DNA of 64,000 bases from Oceanicella sp. SM1341 (lineage in GTDB: Bacteria > Pseudomonadota > Alphaproteobacteria > Rhodobacterales > Rhodobacteraceae). The stretch is taken from NCBI RefSeq assembly GCF_003448965.1, contig NZ_QRGC01000014.1, forward strand, positions 1 to 64,000, written 5' to 3'. A program made the position numbers and the translations under genes. Below the pieces are notes generated by a model. It ran no database searches. It saw nothing but the letters and a program-made list of their open reading frames with translations, and was not told the DNA's origin. Each line of letters starts with the position of its first letter. Position 1 is the stretch's first letter. This document shows, one piece after another, positions 28,715 to 37,567 of this stretch.

Positions 28715-30091
28715 TTACTCGGCGGCGACGGTGCGCGCCGGCGCGGGTGCGGTGCGGTGCAGCTCGTCGGCCACGAGGAAGGCCAGTTCCAGCGCCTGGG
28801 CCGCGTTGAGGCGCGGGTCGCAGGCGGTGTGGTAGCGGCTGGAGAGATCGGCGTCCGACACGGCCGAGACACCGCCGGTGCACTCGGTCACGTCCTGCCC
28901 GGTCATCTCGAAATGCACGCCGCCGGCATGGGTGCCGAGGTCGCGGTGCACGGCGAAGAACTCGCGCACTTCCGAGAGCACCCGCTCGAAGGGCCGGGTC
29001 TTGTAGCCCGAGTCCGACTTGATGGTGTTGCCGTGCATCGGATCGCAGGACCAGACCACCTTGCGGCCCTCGCGCTCGATCGCCTCGACGAGCTTAGGCA
29101 GGTGCTCGCCCACGTTGCCCGCGCCGAAGCGGGCGATGAGGGTGAGGCGGCCGGGCTCGTTCTTCGGGTTGAGCAGGTCGGTGAGGCGCAGCAGGTCATC
29201 GGTCGAGAGCGAGGGGCCGCATTTCAGCCCGATCGGGTTCAGCACGCCGCGGGCGAAGGCGACATGGGCGCCGTCGGGCTGGCGGGTGCGGTCGCCGATC
29301 CAGATCATGTGGCCGGAGCCCGCGACCGTCTGGCCGGAGGTGGAGTCGACGCGGGTGAGCGCCTCCTCGTATTCCAGCAGCAGCGCCTCGTGCGAGGTGT
29401 AGAAGTCCACCCGGCTCATCGAGGCGGCGGTCTCGGAGGTGACACCGGCCGCCGACATGAAGTCGAGCGCATGCGAGATGCGGTCGGCCATGTCCTGGTA
29501 CTTCTCGTAGCCCTCGCCGCCGGCGAAGCCGAGGTTCCAGCTCTGCACCCGGTGCATGTCGGCGAAACCGCCCTGGCTGAAGGCGCGCAGCAGGTTCAGC
29601 GTCGCCGCGGCCTGGGTGTAGGCCTGCAGCATCCGCGACGGGTCGGGGATGCGGGCCTCGGGCGTGAAGTCGAAGCCGTTGATGATGTCGCCGCGGTAGG
29701 AGGGCAGCTCGGTGCCGGCCACGGTTTCCATCGGCGCGGAGCGCGGCTTGGCGAACTGGCCGGCCATGCGGCCCACCTTCACCACCGGCAGGCGGGCGCC
29801 ATAGGTGAGCACGACGGCCATCTGCAGCAGCACCTTGAAGGTGTCGCGGATGTTGTCGGCGCCGAATTCCTCGAAGCTCTCGGCGCAGTCGCCGCCCTGA
29901 AGCAGGAAAGCACGACCCTCGGCCACCTCGCCCAGGGCGGCCTTCAGGCGGCGCGCCTCGCCCGCAAACACCAGCGGAGGATACTTTGCCAGCTGTCTCT
30001 CGACAGTATTCAGCGCCTCCTGATCCGTGTATTCGGGCATCTGGATCCGAGGCCTGGACCGCCAGTCTGTCTTGGTCCATGTGCCGGACAT
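28715..30091 (-). CDS. aroG: Class II 3-deoxy-7-phosphoheptulonate (DAHP) synthase
   Basis: The product is 458 aa. It condenses phosphoenolpyruvate with erythrose 4-phosphate, the entry step of the shikimate pathway. It is clearly class II (plant/mycobacterial type): [54 protein letters not shown], and [10 protein letters not shown]. The ATG at 30091 was chosen for AAAGGGGAAACCGAC upstream and the conserved [11 protein letters not shown] start. GC-rich inverted repeats (28688-28709) follow the stop. It is divergent from the GlxA-type regulator. Confidence 0.95.
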   Translation of the reverse strand: MSGTWTKTDWRSRPRIQMPEYTDQEALNTVERQLAKYPPLVFAGEARRLKAALGEVAEGRAFLLQGGDCAESFEEFGADNIRDTFKVLLQMAVVLTYGARLPVVKVGRMAGQFAKPRSAPMETVAGTELPSYRGDIINGFDFTPEARIPDPSRMLQAYTQAAATLNLLRAFSQGGFADMHRVQSWNLGFAGGEGYEKYQDMADRISHALDFMSAAGVTSETAASMSRVDFYTSHEALLLEYEEALTRVDSTSGQTVAGSGHMIWIGDRTRQPDGAHVAFARGVLNPIGLKCGPSLSTDDLLRLTDLLNPKNEPGRLTLIARFGAGNVGEHLPKLVEAIEREGRKVVWSCDPMHGNTIKSDSGYKTRPFERVLSEVREFFAVHRDLGTHAGGVHFEMTGQDVTECTGGVSAVSDADLSSRYHTACDPRLNAAQALELAFLVADELHRTAPAPARTVAAE

Positions 30092-30280
30092 GTCGGTTTC
30101 CCCTTTCATGGTTGTTTTGTGCGCCCCCATATAGGCGAGGCGCCCGGCTGAAACCAGCCTAAACTCCCCGCGGGTGCGCGCTCACACACCGTTGCGCAAA
30201 TCGCGTATTGACCTCGGCCATGCGCTGATTTCAACGTGTTCCCATGATGCCAGCCTGAGACAGGGAGCGAGCGGAGCCGG

Positions 30281-31312
30281 ATGAGCGATGCACTGAAACC
30301 GAAGCGCTTCGTGTTCCTGATCCTCGAAAACGCGACCCTGCTTTCGTTTTCCTGCGCCATCGAGCCGCTGCGCATCGCCAACCGGGTGGCGGGAAAGGTG
30401 CTCTACACCTGGGTGGTGGCGGCGGAAAACGGCGAGGCGGTGACCTTCTCCAACGGCTTGCGTGTGACCCCCGACATCGGGCTGGAGGAGCTGGAGCGCG
30501 ACGATGTGCTGCTGGTGTGCGGCGGCACCGGTGTGCAGGCCGCCTCCACCCGCGCGGTGCTGAACTGGCTGCGGCGCGAGGCGCGGCGCGGCATCGCCCT
30601 GGGCGGCATCTGCACCGGGAGCCACGCGGTGGCCCGCGCCGGGCTGCTCGACGGCCGGCGCTGCACCATCCACTGGGAGAACCGCGACGCCTTCATGGAG
30701 GCCTTCCCGGAGGTGGAGCTGTCCGCCAACATCTACGTGATCGACGGCAACCGCTGCTCCTCGGCCGGGGGCTCGGCCTCGGCCGACATGCTGCTGAAGA
30801 TGATCGCGGAGGCGCATGGCGCCGATCTCGCCGCACAGGTGGCCGACCAGATGATCTACACCACCATGCGCACCGACCGCGACGAGCAGCGCCTGTCGAT
30901 CCCCACGCGCATCGGGGTGCGCCACCCCAAGCTCGCCTCGGTGATCAAGCTGATGGAGGAGCGCATCGAGGAGCCGGAGAGCCCGGCCGACCTCGCGATG
31001 GCGGTGGGCATGTCGACGCGCCAGCTCGAGCGGCTGTTCCGCCGCTACCTCGACCGCTCGCCGAAGCGCTATTACATGGAGTTGCGGCTGCAGAAGGCCC
31101 GGCACCTGCTGTTGCAGACCGACATGTCGGTGATCAACGTGGCGCTGGCCTGCGGCTTCACCTCGCCCTCGCATTTCTCGAAATGCTACCGGGCCTGTTT
31201 CAGCACCACCCCCTACCGTGAGCGCGGCACCGCGCAGACCGGCGGCAGGACGGAGACGGGGCCCCGAGCGGCGGAAAGCCCGGACGACGCGCGGCTCTCA
31301 GGGAAGATCTGA
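30281..31312 (+). CDS. GlxA family transcriptional regulator (DJ-1/PfpI-AraC)
   Basis: The product is 343 aa. An N-terminal DJ-1/PfpI-like domain (about 8-180; VFLILENATLLSFSCAIEPLRIAN, GGICTGSHAVARAGLLDGR with the Cys of the nucleophile-elbow position) is fused to a C-terminal AraC HTH domain (about 220-320; MAVGMSTRQLERLFRRYL, VALACGFTSPSHFSKCYRACF). Relatives in this group (GbdR, CdhR, ArgR of Pseudomonas) respond to betaine, carnitine or arginine; the ligand here is unknown. Good ribosome binding site (GGAG). Divergent from aroG; no obvious catabolic target genes next to it. Confidence 0.9.
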   Translation: MSDALKPKRFVFLILENATLLSFSCAIEPLRIANRVAGKVLYTWVVAAENGEAVTFSNGLRVTPDIGLEELERDDVLLVCGGTGVQAASTRAVLNWLRREARRGIALGGICTGSHAVARAGLLDGRRCTIHWENRDAFMEAFPEVELSANIYVIDGNRCSSAGGSASADMLLKMIAEAHGADLAAQVADQMIYTTMRTDRDEQRLSIPTRIGVRHPKLASVIKLMEERIEEPESPADLAMAVGMSTRQLERLFRRYLDRSPKRYYMELRLQKARHLLLQTDMSVINVALACGFTSPSHFSKCYRACFSTTPYRERGTAQTGGRTETGPRAAESPDDARLSGKI

Positions 31313-31625
31313 CACCGGCCGGAGCCACTCACGCGGCCCGCGTCTGCGCGCCCCACGCCGGGGAGGCCGCCGGCGCCCTGCCCCGCTGCGCGCTGCCCGA
31401 GATCGCGCAGCTCATCGGCCCGAAGCCCGGCCGCGCGCTCGGCCTGCGGCGTGATCGGGCCGCCTGGCCGGCGCGCCGGGCGGCTGCATGCCCTGCCCGC
31501 CGTTTCGGCAAGGCCGGGAGACGGCGGCTGCGGCTGGGGCGACGTTGCCTGCCCGTGTGACCGGCGCTCCCCCGCCCGCGCGGGCCCCGGTGGTCTGCGC
31601 GCTTCGGGGCCGGGGGGCCCGGCGG
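31313..31625. other. 313-bp spacer, no feature found
   Basis: Between convergent genes; very GC-rich. A 7-bp GGCCCCG/CGGGGCC pair near 31580-31612 is the only notable structure. No gene with a start and ribosome binding site was found. Confidence 0.5.
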
Positions 31626-32243
31626 TCAGATGCGGCGGTCGACGCCCACCGAGCGGCTCACGTGGTGGGCCTGGCCGTTGCCGAAGAGCAGCGCGAGGGA
31701 GGCGCCGCTCACGCCGCGCACCAGGATGCTGCCGCCGGCGGCGAAGGTGAGGCGCACGGTGTCGATGCCGGTCCAGCCGATGCCGACCTCGTTGAGCCCG
31801 GCGGCCAGCGCCCCGTCGATGCGGATCACCGCCTCGGCGCCGGGTGCCAGGTCGAGCGCGCCGCCCGCCTCGGTCTGGCGCAGGGAGATCACGGCGGGGC
31901 TGCGCTCCGGCGCGGTGCTGTCGGCGGCGCCGACGATCACGCCCGTGCCCGGCTGGGCGGCGCGCTCGGGCCCCGGCTCGGGCCGCGCGGCGGCCTGCTC
32001 GGGTGCCGCGCGTTCGGGTGGCGGCTCGCGGCGGAGCTGGGGTTCGTCCACCGTGGCCCGGCCCTCGGCCGTTTCGGACACGGCCAGCGCGACACCGTCA
32101 GTGTCGGTCAGTTTCGCGTCATCCGCCGACACCGCCTCTGCCCCCGCCTGACCCTGAACGATCTTCTGGCGCAGCTGGATCAGGCGGTCCTCGATAAGAA
32201 CCTGGATCGGAGTAGACAGATAGGATGCAGACAGAACCATCAT
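31626..32243 (-). CDS. Hypothetical protein
   Basis: The product is 205 aa and was not recognised. The N-terminal 40 residues (LSASYLSTPIQVLIEDRL, LRQKIVQGQAG) are likely helical; a Pro/Glu/Ala-rich middle (about 55-105) looks disordered; the C-terminal half alternates hydrophobic residues (AVIRIDG, VRLTFAAGGSILVRGV) as in a small beta-sandwich. No signal peptide or membrane helix. AAAGGGGG precedes the ATG. Coding is supported by start context and codon bias but not by homology. It lies downstream of, and in the same direction as, the YcaQ-like gene with 66 nt between. Confidence 0.65.
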   Translation of the reverse strand: MMVLSASYLSTPIQVLIEDRLIQLRQKIVQGQAGAEAVSADDAKLTDTDGVALAVSETAEGRATVDEPQLRREPPPERAAPEQAAARPEPGPERAAQPGTGVIVGAADSTAPERSPAVISLRQTEAGGALDLAPGAEAVIRIDGALAAGLNEVGIGWTGIDTVRLTFAAGGSILVRGVSGASLALLFGNGQAHHVSRSVGVDRRI

Positions 32244-32309
32244 GGCACAGCCCCCTTTGTTGCCTTTATATTCTCGCGGAGAGCAGGGCCGCTCAATCGG
32301 TAAATCGAG

Positions 32310-33503
32310 TCAAGGTAAACGCAGCCACCCCGGCTCCCACGTCACTTCGAGACAGCCGGAAAACCGGGCGATCCGGGTGAGTTCTGCCTCCAGCCGGGCC
32401 TGTCTTCCCCCCGAAAACTTCAATCCGGGCTCGGGCCAGAGCGCGGTTACATGCAACCGGCCCTCGGCGCGGCGGGCCTTCATGTCGATGCGCCCGATCA
32501 GCCTGTCGCCCTCCAGAAGCGGGAAGACGTAGTAACCATACTTGCGCTTGTGAGCCGGCACGAAGATCTCGATGCGGTAGTCGAAGCCGAACAGGCGCAG
32601 GGCGCGGTTGCGGTCGCGCAGCAGCGGGTCGAACGGGCTGAGCACGCGGATGCGGCCCGGCGGCTCGGGCGCTTCCGCGGCGCGTTCGGCGAGGCCGGGG
32701 CGGGCGAAGACATGCCGGCCGGAGCCGTCGGCGGTGCCGAATTCCACCACCTCCAGCCGCTCGCGGTTGCGCGCCACCCAGTCCTTCGCCTCCTGGGGCG
32801 AGACGGCCTGCCAGAAGGCGGCGAGCTCACCCGGCGTGGCGAAGCCGAGACGGTCGAGCGCGCTTTCGCAGGCCCAGTCCACCCAGGCGTCGTGGTCGGG
32901 TTCGGGCAGGTGGTGATGGTCGGGCAGCACGCGCTCGGGCAGGTCGTAGATCTTGCGGAAGCTCTCGCGCCGGGCGATGGCGAGCGCGCCGGTGCGCCAG
33001 AGGTATTCGAGCGCGGTCTTCTCCGGGTTCCAGCCCCACCACTCGCGCGAGCTGCCCGGGCGCTCGGGCGCGAGGTCGGCGGCCGTGGTCTCGCCATGGG
33101 TGGCGACATGGGCGAGCACGCGGTCGAGCTCTGCCTCGTAGTCGCGCCCCTGCCAGCCGGCCCAGCGCTCGGCCAGACGGGCGCGCTCGCGGGCGAAGCG
33201 CGGCTTCCAGTGCGGGTAGAGGGCGGCGGGAATGATGCTGGCGTCATGCGTCCAGTTCTCGAACAGCAGCCGGTCGCGCTCCAGCAGCCGGTCGAGATCG
33301 GCCGGGCGATAGGCCCGGGAGCGCGCGTGCAGGATCATGTGATGCGCGCGCTCCACGGTGGCGATGCTGTCGACCTGCACGAAGCCCAGCCCCTCGATCA
33401 CCTGCATGAGCCCGGCGGGGCTCAGCCTGCGGTTCGGGCTCTCCGACAGGCCGTGGAGGTGGAGGAACAGCCGGCGGGCATCGCGGTTCGGCAGGTGGAG
33501 CAT
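32310..33503 (-). CDS. Winged-helix DNA glycosylase, YcaQ/HTH_42 family
   Basis: The product is 397 aa and belongs to the winged-helix family that includes E. coli YcaQ, an interstrand-crosslink DNA glycosylase. The catalytic QxD-type motif appears in LGFVQVDSIATVERAHH, followed by HARSRAY and FENWTHDASIIP. A C-terminal domain has LSPFDPLLRDRNR and KYGYYVFPLLEGDRLIGRIDMKA. It is cytoplasmic and probably acts in DNA repair. It starts 17 nt after the allA stop and so may be cotranscribed with the purine-catabolism genes, though functionally unrelated. Confidence 0.88.
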   Translation of the reverse strand: MLHLPNRDARRLFLHLHGLSESPNRRLSPAGLMQVIEGLGFVQVDSIATVERAHHMILHARSRAYRPADLDRLLERDRLLFENWTHDASIIPAALYPHWKPRFARERARLAERWAGWQGRDYEAELDRVLAHVATHGETTAADLAPERPGSSREWWGWNPEKTALEYLWRTGALAIARRESFRKIYDLPERVLPDHHHLPEPDHDAWVDWACESALDRLGFATPGELAAFWQAVSPQEAKDWVARNRERLEVVEFGTADGSGRHVFARPGLAERAAEAPEPPGRIRVLSPFDPLLRDRNRALRLFGFDYRIEIFVPAHKRKYGYYVFPLLEGDRLIGRIDMKARRAEGRLHVTALWPEPGLKFSGGRQARLEAELTRIARFSGCLEVTWEPGWLRLP

Positions 33504-33520
33504 CGCGCGCGCTCCCGGGC

Positions 33521-33991
33521 TCAGAGCGCGATGTGGCGCGGCTCGAAGAAGGTCTCCTCGAGGTTGCCGCCCGGGCCGGCCCGGTCGACCACGAGGAAGT
33601 CCTGCTCGGCGCCCAGCACCAGCAGCGGGTGGTGCCAGATGCCGGTGGCGTATTGCAGGCCCTGGTCGCCGCGGCAGTGGAACACGCGCAGGCCGGCGGG
33701 GTCGGGGCCGGGGGCCACCACGGCGAGCCAGTCGCGCCCGCCGAGCGGCACGAAGGCCTGGCTGCCCTTCGGGTGGCGCTCGAGCATCGCGGCCTCCAGC
33801 GGCCGGGGGCGGCCGCGGAAGATCGAGAGCACCGTCTCCGCGTCGGTCTCGGCGGTGGCGAGGGCGTGGTAGCGGGTGGTGAAGCCGGCGTTGATCTCCT
33901 TCGCGGTGGCCGGATCGTCCCAGATCACCCGGCCGAAGGGGGCGAAGGCCTCGGGCGTCAGCGGCTCGGGGGTGAGGTCGGGCAGGCTCAT
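33521..33991 (-). CDS. allA: Ureidoglycolate lyase
   Basis: The product is 156 aa with the small cupin-like fold of AllA: FAPFGRVIWDD, the RPLEAAMLERHPKGSQAFVPL core with the conserved Arg-Pro and His, and the end TGIWHHPLLVLG. It splits ureidoglycolate into glyoxylate and urea, the step after allantoicase. Its start overlaps the stop of alc by 4 nt, so both enzymes are produced together. With puuE nearby, it completes allantoin breakdown through allantoate and ureidoglycolate. Confidence 0.92.
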   Translation of the reverse strand: MSLPDLTPEPLTPEAFAPFGRVIWDDPATAKEINAGFTTRYHALATAETDAETVLSIFRGRPRPLEAAMLERHPKGSQAFVPLGGRDWLAVVAPGPDPAGLRVFHCRGDQGLQYATGIWHHPLLVLGAEQDFLVVDRAGPGGNLEETFFEPRHIAL

Positions 33992-34998
33992 GCCCGCCGG
34001 CCCCAGATGCGCAGCCGGCCGATGCCGCCGTCGGGGAAGATGTTGAGCTTCAGGTGGGTCACCGTGCCGATGGCGTTGAGGCTGTCGGGGCCGAACTCGT
34101 GGATCTGCGCCGGGTGCATCTTCTGCGGCTCGAGCAGGGTGGGCCAGAACATCGACTGGGTGATGATGCTGTCATCGGTGCCGAAGCGCACCTCGGCGGC
34201 CTGCAGGCCGGCGCGGTCGGGGTAGTTGCCGCGGTAGTGGCCGGTGTCGAGTTCCACCCGCTCGATGATGCCCGGCGCGCCGAGGGCGAGGATGAGCCAG
34301 TCATGGCCCGGCTCGCGGCGGCGGCGGGTTTCCCAGCCGTCGCCCATGTTCACCGGCCGGCCCTCGGAGAGCAGCGCCCAGACATCGCCGTAATGCGCGT
34401 CGTTCCAGCCCAGCACCCGGCCGCCGTTGCGCAGGGCGGAGAGCTCGATCACCCCGGTGCCGGCGGCCTCCCAGTCCGGCAGGGGGTCGCCGTAGACGCG
34501 CAGGCGCGCCATGCCGCCGTCGGGGAAGATGTTGAGGCGCAGGAAGGTCCAGGCGCCGTCGACGGTGGCTTCGGCGAAGGTGTGGGCGTTGCCCGAGAGC
34601 TGCGTGGCGGGAACGATTTCGGTCCATCCCGCGTCCTCCTCCGGGGGCGTGGCGCCGGTGCAGGCCCAGAGCGAGGCGGCGCGCGGGTAGTTGCCGGTGA
34701 AATGCGAGGTGTCGAAATCGACCCCCGCGATGCGGCCCGGCCCGCCGAGGCGGACGATGCACCAGTCATGCCCGGCATTGCGGCGGCGGATGCTTTCCCA
34801 GCCGTCCATCCACTTGCCGTTGTCGTCGTAGACGTCCGGCTTGAACACCGCCGGCGCGTCCTGGAGCATCCGCGCCATGGGGGCGAAGAAATCGTCGGTG
34901 CAGCGGATGGCGGCGGCGCCGAGCCGGGGCGAGGCGAGGTTGATCTTTCCCAGCGCCCAGTCCGGCAGAACGGCGGGGGCGGCGACGATATCGGACAT
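33988..34998 (-). CDS. alc: Allantoicase
   Basis: The product is 336 aa and hydrolyses allantoate to ureidoglycolate and urea. It is formed of two similar jelly-roll halves, visible as repeated NIFPDGGMARLRVYGDP / NIFPDGGIGRLRIWGRR and VDFDTSHFTGNYPRAASL / VELDTGHYRGNYPDRAGL. The N-terminal KINLASPRLGAAAIRCTDDFFAP is characteristic. The ATG at 34998 was selected because it gives this N-terminus; a longer frame upstream has no support. It heads the alc-allA pair and is divergent from an Old Yellow Enzyme gene. Confidence 0.94.
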   Translation of the reverse strand: MSDIVAAPAVLPDWALGKINLASPRLGAAAIRCTDDFFAPMARMLQDAPAVFKPDVYDDNGKWMDGWESIRRRNAGHDWCIVRLGGPGRIAGVDFDTSHFTGNYPRAASLWACTGATPPEEDAGWTEIVPATQLSGNAHTFAEATVDGAWTFLRLNIFPDGGMARLRVYGDPLPDWEAAGTGVIELSALRNGGRVLGWNDAHYGDVWALLSEGRPVNMGDGWETRRRREPGHDWLILALGAPGIIERVELDTGHYRGNYPDRAGLQAAEVRFGTDDSIITQSMFWPTLLEPQKMHPAQIHEFGPDSLNAIGTVTHLKLNIFPDGGIGRLRIWGRRA

Positions 34999-35180
34999 GG
35001 GGGATGCTCCTGGCAGGCGGTTTCGCCTTCCAGAGCTAGCCGCCGGAGCCCCTGCTTGGCAAGTCGGGTGAAAAGATACGCATGTTTCGCACAGCAATTC
35101 GCCGCAAGGGGTTTTCTGGGCGCGGAAACGATGTATGTGTGTATGCACGAGTTCTCAGTGAAGTCCGAGGAGCACCCCCC

Positions 35181-36275
35181 ATGGCGCATGACGCCCTGTT
35201 CAAGCCGCTCGAGATCGGTGCGATCACCGTTCCCAACCGGGTCCTCATGGCCCCGCTCACCCGCAACCGCGCCCAGGCCGACGGCACGCCGAACGAGATC
35301 GCCGGGCTCTACTACGCCCAGCGCGCCTCTGCCGGGCTGATCATCTCGGAAGCCACGCAGATCTCGGCGCAGGGCAAGGGCTACAAGGACACGCCGGGCA
35401 TCTACACGCCCGGGCATGTCGCCGCCTGGAGCCAGATCGTGAACCGGGTGCATGCCGCGGGCGGACGCATCGTGATGCAGCTCTGGCACGTGGGGCGCAT
35501 CTCGCACACCTCGCTGCAGCCCGACGGCGGCAAGCCGGTGGCGCCCTCCGCGATCACCGCGAAGTCGAAGACCTACGTGGAAGAGGGGTTCGTGGAGACC
35601 TCCGAGCCCCGCGCGCTGGAGACCTCCGAGCTCGCCGGCATCGTGGAGGACTACCGCCACGCCGCGAAATGCGCCAAGGATGCCGGCTTCGACGGCGTGG
35701 AGATCCACGCGGCCAACGGCTACCTGCTGCACCAGTTCATCTCCGATTCCACCAACCAGCGCACCGACAGCTACGGCGGCTCGATCCACAACCGCATCCG
35801 CCTCACGCTCGAGGTGGTGCGCGCGGTGAACCAGGTCTGGCCGTCGGACCGTATCGGCATCCGCCTCACGCCCACGCAGCGCTCGAACGACTGCCTCGAC
35901 AGCGACCCCGAGGCGACCTTCGGCGCGCTGCTCGACGAGCTGGGCATGCTCAACCTCGCCTACGTGCATTTCGTGGAGAAATTCCCCGGCGCCCAGCAGG
36001 ACGACGCGGAGAAGGCGGTGCTCAAGCGCCTGCGTGACAAGGTGCGCAGCCGCTACATCGGCAACGGCGACTACTCGGTGGAAGAGGCGGAGGCGCGCGT
36101 GAGCTCGGGCGCGGTGGACGCGGTGGCCTTCGGCCGCGCCTTCATCGCCAACCCCGACCTGCCGGAGCGCTTCCGCACCGATGCGGGCCTGAACACGCCC
36201 GACACCGCCACCTTCTACGGCGGCGGCAACCAGGGCTACGTGGACTACCCGTTCCTCGAGCGCGAAACCGCCTGA
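35181..36275 (+). CDS. Old Yellow Enzyme family alkene reductase (NemA/XenB type)
   Basis: The product is 364 aa, an FMN-dependent TIM-barrel reductase. OYE features: NRVLMAPLTRNRAQADGTPNE, ATQISAQGKGYKDTPGIY, QLWHVGRISH, GVEIHAANGYLLHQFISDSTNQRTDSYGG cofactor and active-site segments, and the C-terminal FGRAFIANPDL. Such enzymes reduce activated alkenes, nitro-esters or nitro-aromatics with NAD(P)H. The ATG at 35181 has GAGGAG upstream. It sits between alc and puuE; a role in purine breakdown is not established and may be incidental. Confidence 0.92.
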   Translation: MAHDALFKPLEIGAITVPNRVLMAPLTRNRAQADGTPNEIAGLYYAQRASAGLIISEATQISAQGKGYKDTPGIYTPGHVAAWSQIVNRVHAAGGRIVMQLWHVGRISHTSLQPDGGKPVAPSAITAKSKTYVEEGFVETSEPRALETSELAGIVEDYRHAAKCAKDAGFDGVEIHAANGYLLHQFISDSTNQRTDSYGGSIHNRIRLTLEVVRAVNQVWPSDRIGIRLTPTQRSNDCLDSDPEATFGALLDELGMLNLAYVHFVEKFPGAQQDDAEKAVLKRLRDKVRSRYIGNGDYSVEEAEARVSSGAVDAVAFGRAFIANPDLPERFRTDAGLNTPDTATFYGGGNQGYVDYPFLERETA

Positions 36276-36368
36276 GCCGACCCTTCGCGCTCCCGTCCGG
36301 CACACCGCCGGGCGGGAGCGCCCCGCCCAAGCGGCAAGCCCGCGATCTGCCGCCCGCGCGCCACGCCC

Positions 36369-36453
36369 GGGCCGCGCACGGCCCGACGGGGCTCGATGCC
36401 CCGGAGGGACGTTCCCCGCGAGACATGAATCATGCGGAGGCCCGTTCCGGGCC
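36369..36453 (-). repeat. Mosaic palindromic repeat R1, copy 3 (reverse)
   Basis: Reverse orientation of copy 1 with the same three hairpins: GGCCCG/CGGGCC (36439-36453), GGGGC/GCCCC around ATCGA (36388-36402 on this strand) and GGGCCG/CGGCCC (36369-36384). Stem lengths vary but loops and order are kept. It lies between convergent genes. Confidence 0.72.
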
Positions 36454-36498
36454 ATTCCCCCGTCTCGCCCGGCCTTGCGGCCGGGCTCGGGCGGGCGC

Positions 36499-37398
36499 TC
36501 AGCCCTGCGGGAATTCCCGGCGCCAGTGCCGCGCGATATCGAGCCGCGTCGTGACCCAGGCATCGGCCCCGGCCGCCTGCACATGGTCGAGGAAGCGCGC
36601 CAGCGCCGCGGCCCGGCCCGGGCGCCCCACCAGCCGGCAGTGCAGCCCCACCGACATCATCCGTCCGCCCTCCTCGCGCAGCACCTCGAACGTGTCGCGC
36701 AGGTAGGCGAAGAACTGGTCGCCCGAGTTGAAGCCCTGCGGCGTGGCGAAGCGCATGTCGTTGGCATCGAGCGTGTAGGGCACCATCAGGAAGGGTCCGT
36801 CCGGCCCGTCGATGTAGTAGGGCAGCTCGTCAGCATAGACATCCGCCGAGTACTCGAAGCAGCCGGCCTCCATGGAGAGCGGGATGGTGTTCTCGCTGGT
36901 CCGGCCCTGGTAGATGCCTTCCGGCGGGCGGCCGACCACTTCGGTGTGCAGGCGCACCGCCTCGGCGATATGCGCCGCCTCCACCTCGCGGGGCACGTCG
37001 CGGTAGTCGATCCACTTCAGCCCGTGGGTGGCCATCTCCCAGCCGGCATCGTTCATCGCCCGCACCGCCTCGGGGTTGCGCGCCAGCGCCGTGGCCACGC
37101 CGAACACCGTCACCGGCAGGCGCCGCGACGTGAACATGCGGTAGAGCCGCCAGAAGCCTGCCCGCGCGCCGTATTCGTAGATCGATTCCATGTTCATGTG
37201 CCGCTGCCCCGGCCAGGGCGCGGCGCCGACGATCTCGCTCAGGAAGGCCTCGGAGGCGGCATCGCCGTGCAGGATGTTGTTCTCCCCGCCCTCCTCGTAG
37301 TTCACCACGAAGTTCACCGCCACGCGCGCGCCGCCCGGCCAGCGCGGTGAGGGGGGCGTGGCGCCGTAGCCGATCATGTCGCGGGGGTAGTCGGTCAT
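36499..37398 (-). CDS. puuE: Allantoinase PuuE (polysaccharide-deacetylase fold)
   Basis: The product is 299 aa. It belongs to the cofactor-independent allantoinases of the polysaccharide deacetylase fold, which open the allantoin ring to allantoate. Diagnostic parts are MIGYGATPPSPRWPGGARVAVNFVVNYEEGGE, SEIVGAAPWPGQRHMNMESIYEYGARAGFWRL, EMATHGLKWIDY and MMSVGLHCRLVGRPGR. The ATG at 37398 was chosen for the family N-terminus. With alc and allA about 1.5 kb away it supplies the first step of the same route; no uricase or hydroxyisourate hydrolase gene is in the window. Confidence 0.92.
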   Translation of the reverse strand: MTDYPRDMIGYGATPPSPRWPGGARVAVNFVVNYEEGGENNILHGDAASEAFLSEIVGAAPWPGQRHMNMESIYEYGARAGFWRLYRMFTSRRLPVTVFGVATALARNPEAVRAMNDAGWEMATHGLKWIDYRDVPREVEAAHIAEAVRLHTEVVGRPPEGIYQGRTSENTIPLSMEAGCFEYSADVYADELPYYIDGPDGPFLMVPYTLDANDMRFATPQGFNSGDQFFAYLRDTFEVLREEGGRMMSVGLHCRLVGRPGRAAALARFLDHVQAAGADAWVTTRLDIARHWRREFPQG

Positions 37399-37500
37399 CC
37401 TGGGTCTCCTCCGGGTCGGGTTCCGCCCGATCCTAGCGAGGCGCCCCGGCCTGTCCAGCCCGCGCCGGACGCGGGGCCGGGGCCGGCGGAGGCCCTTCGG

Positions 37501-37564
37501 GGCCTTCGCCACGCCCGCCGCGCTGCGGGGGCCGGCAGGCCCCCTCGGCAAGGCGGGCGTTCGC
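37501..37564 (+). repeat. Palindromic repeat R2, copy 1
   Basis: GGCCTTCGCCACGCC, then a GGGGGCC/GGCCCCC hairpin and TCGGCAAGGCGGGCGTTC; about 90% identical to 48103-48163. It ends right at the hisC stop region. Confidence 0.72.
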
Positions 37565-37567
37565 CCC

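Noticed and set aside
35060-35180. TGTATGTGTGTATGCAC upstream of the OYE gene as a GntR-type operator
   Set aside because: Only imperfectly symmetric and GT-rich; not strong enough to list as a site.
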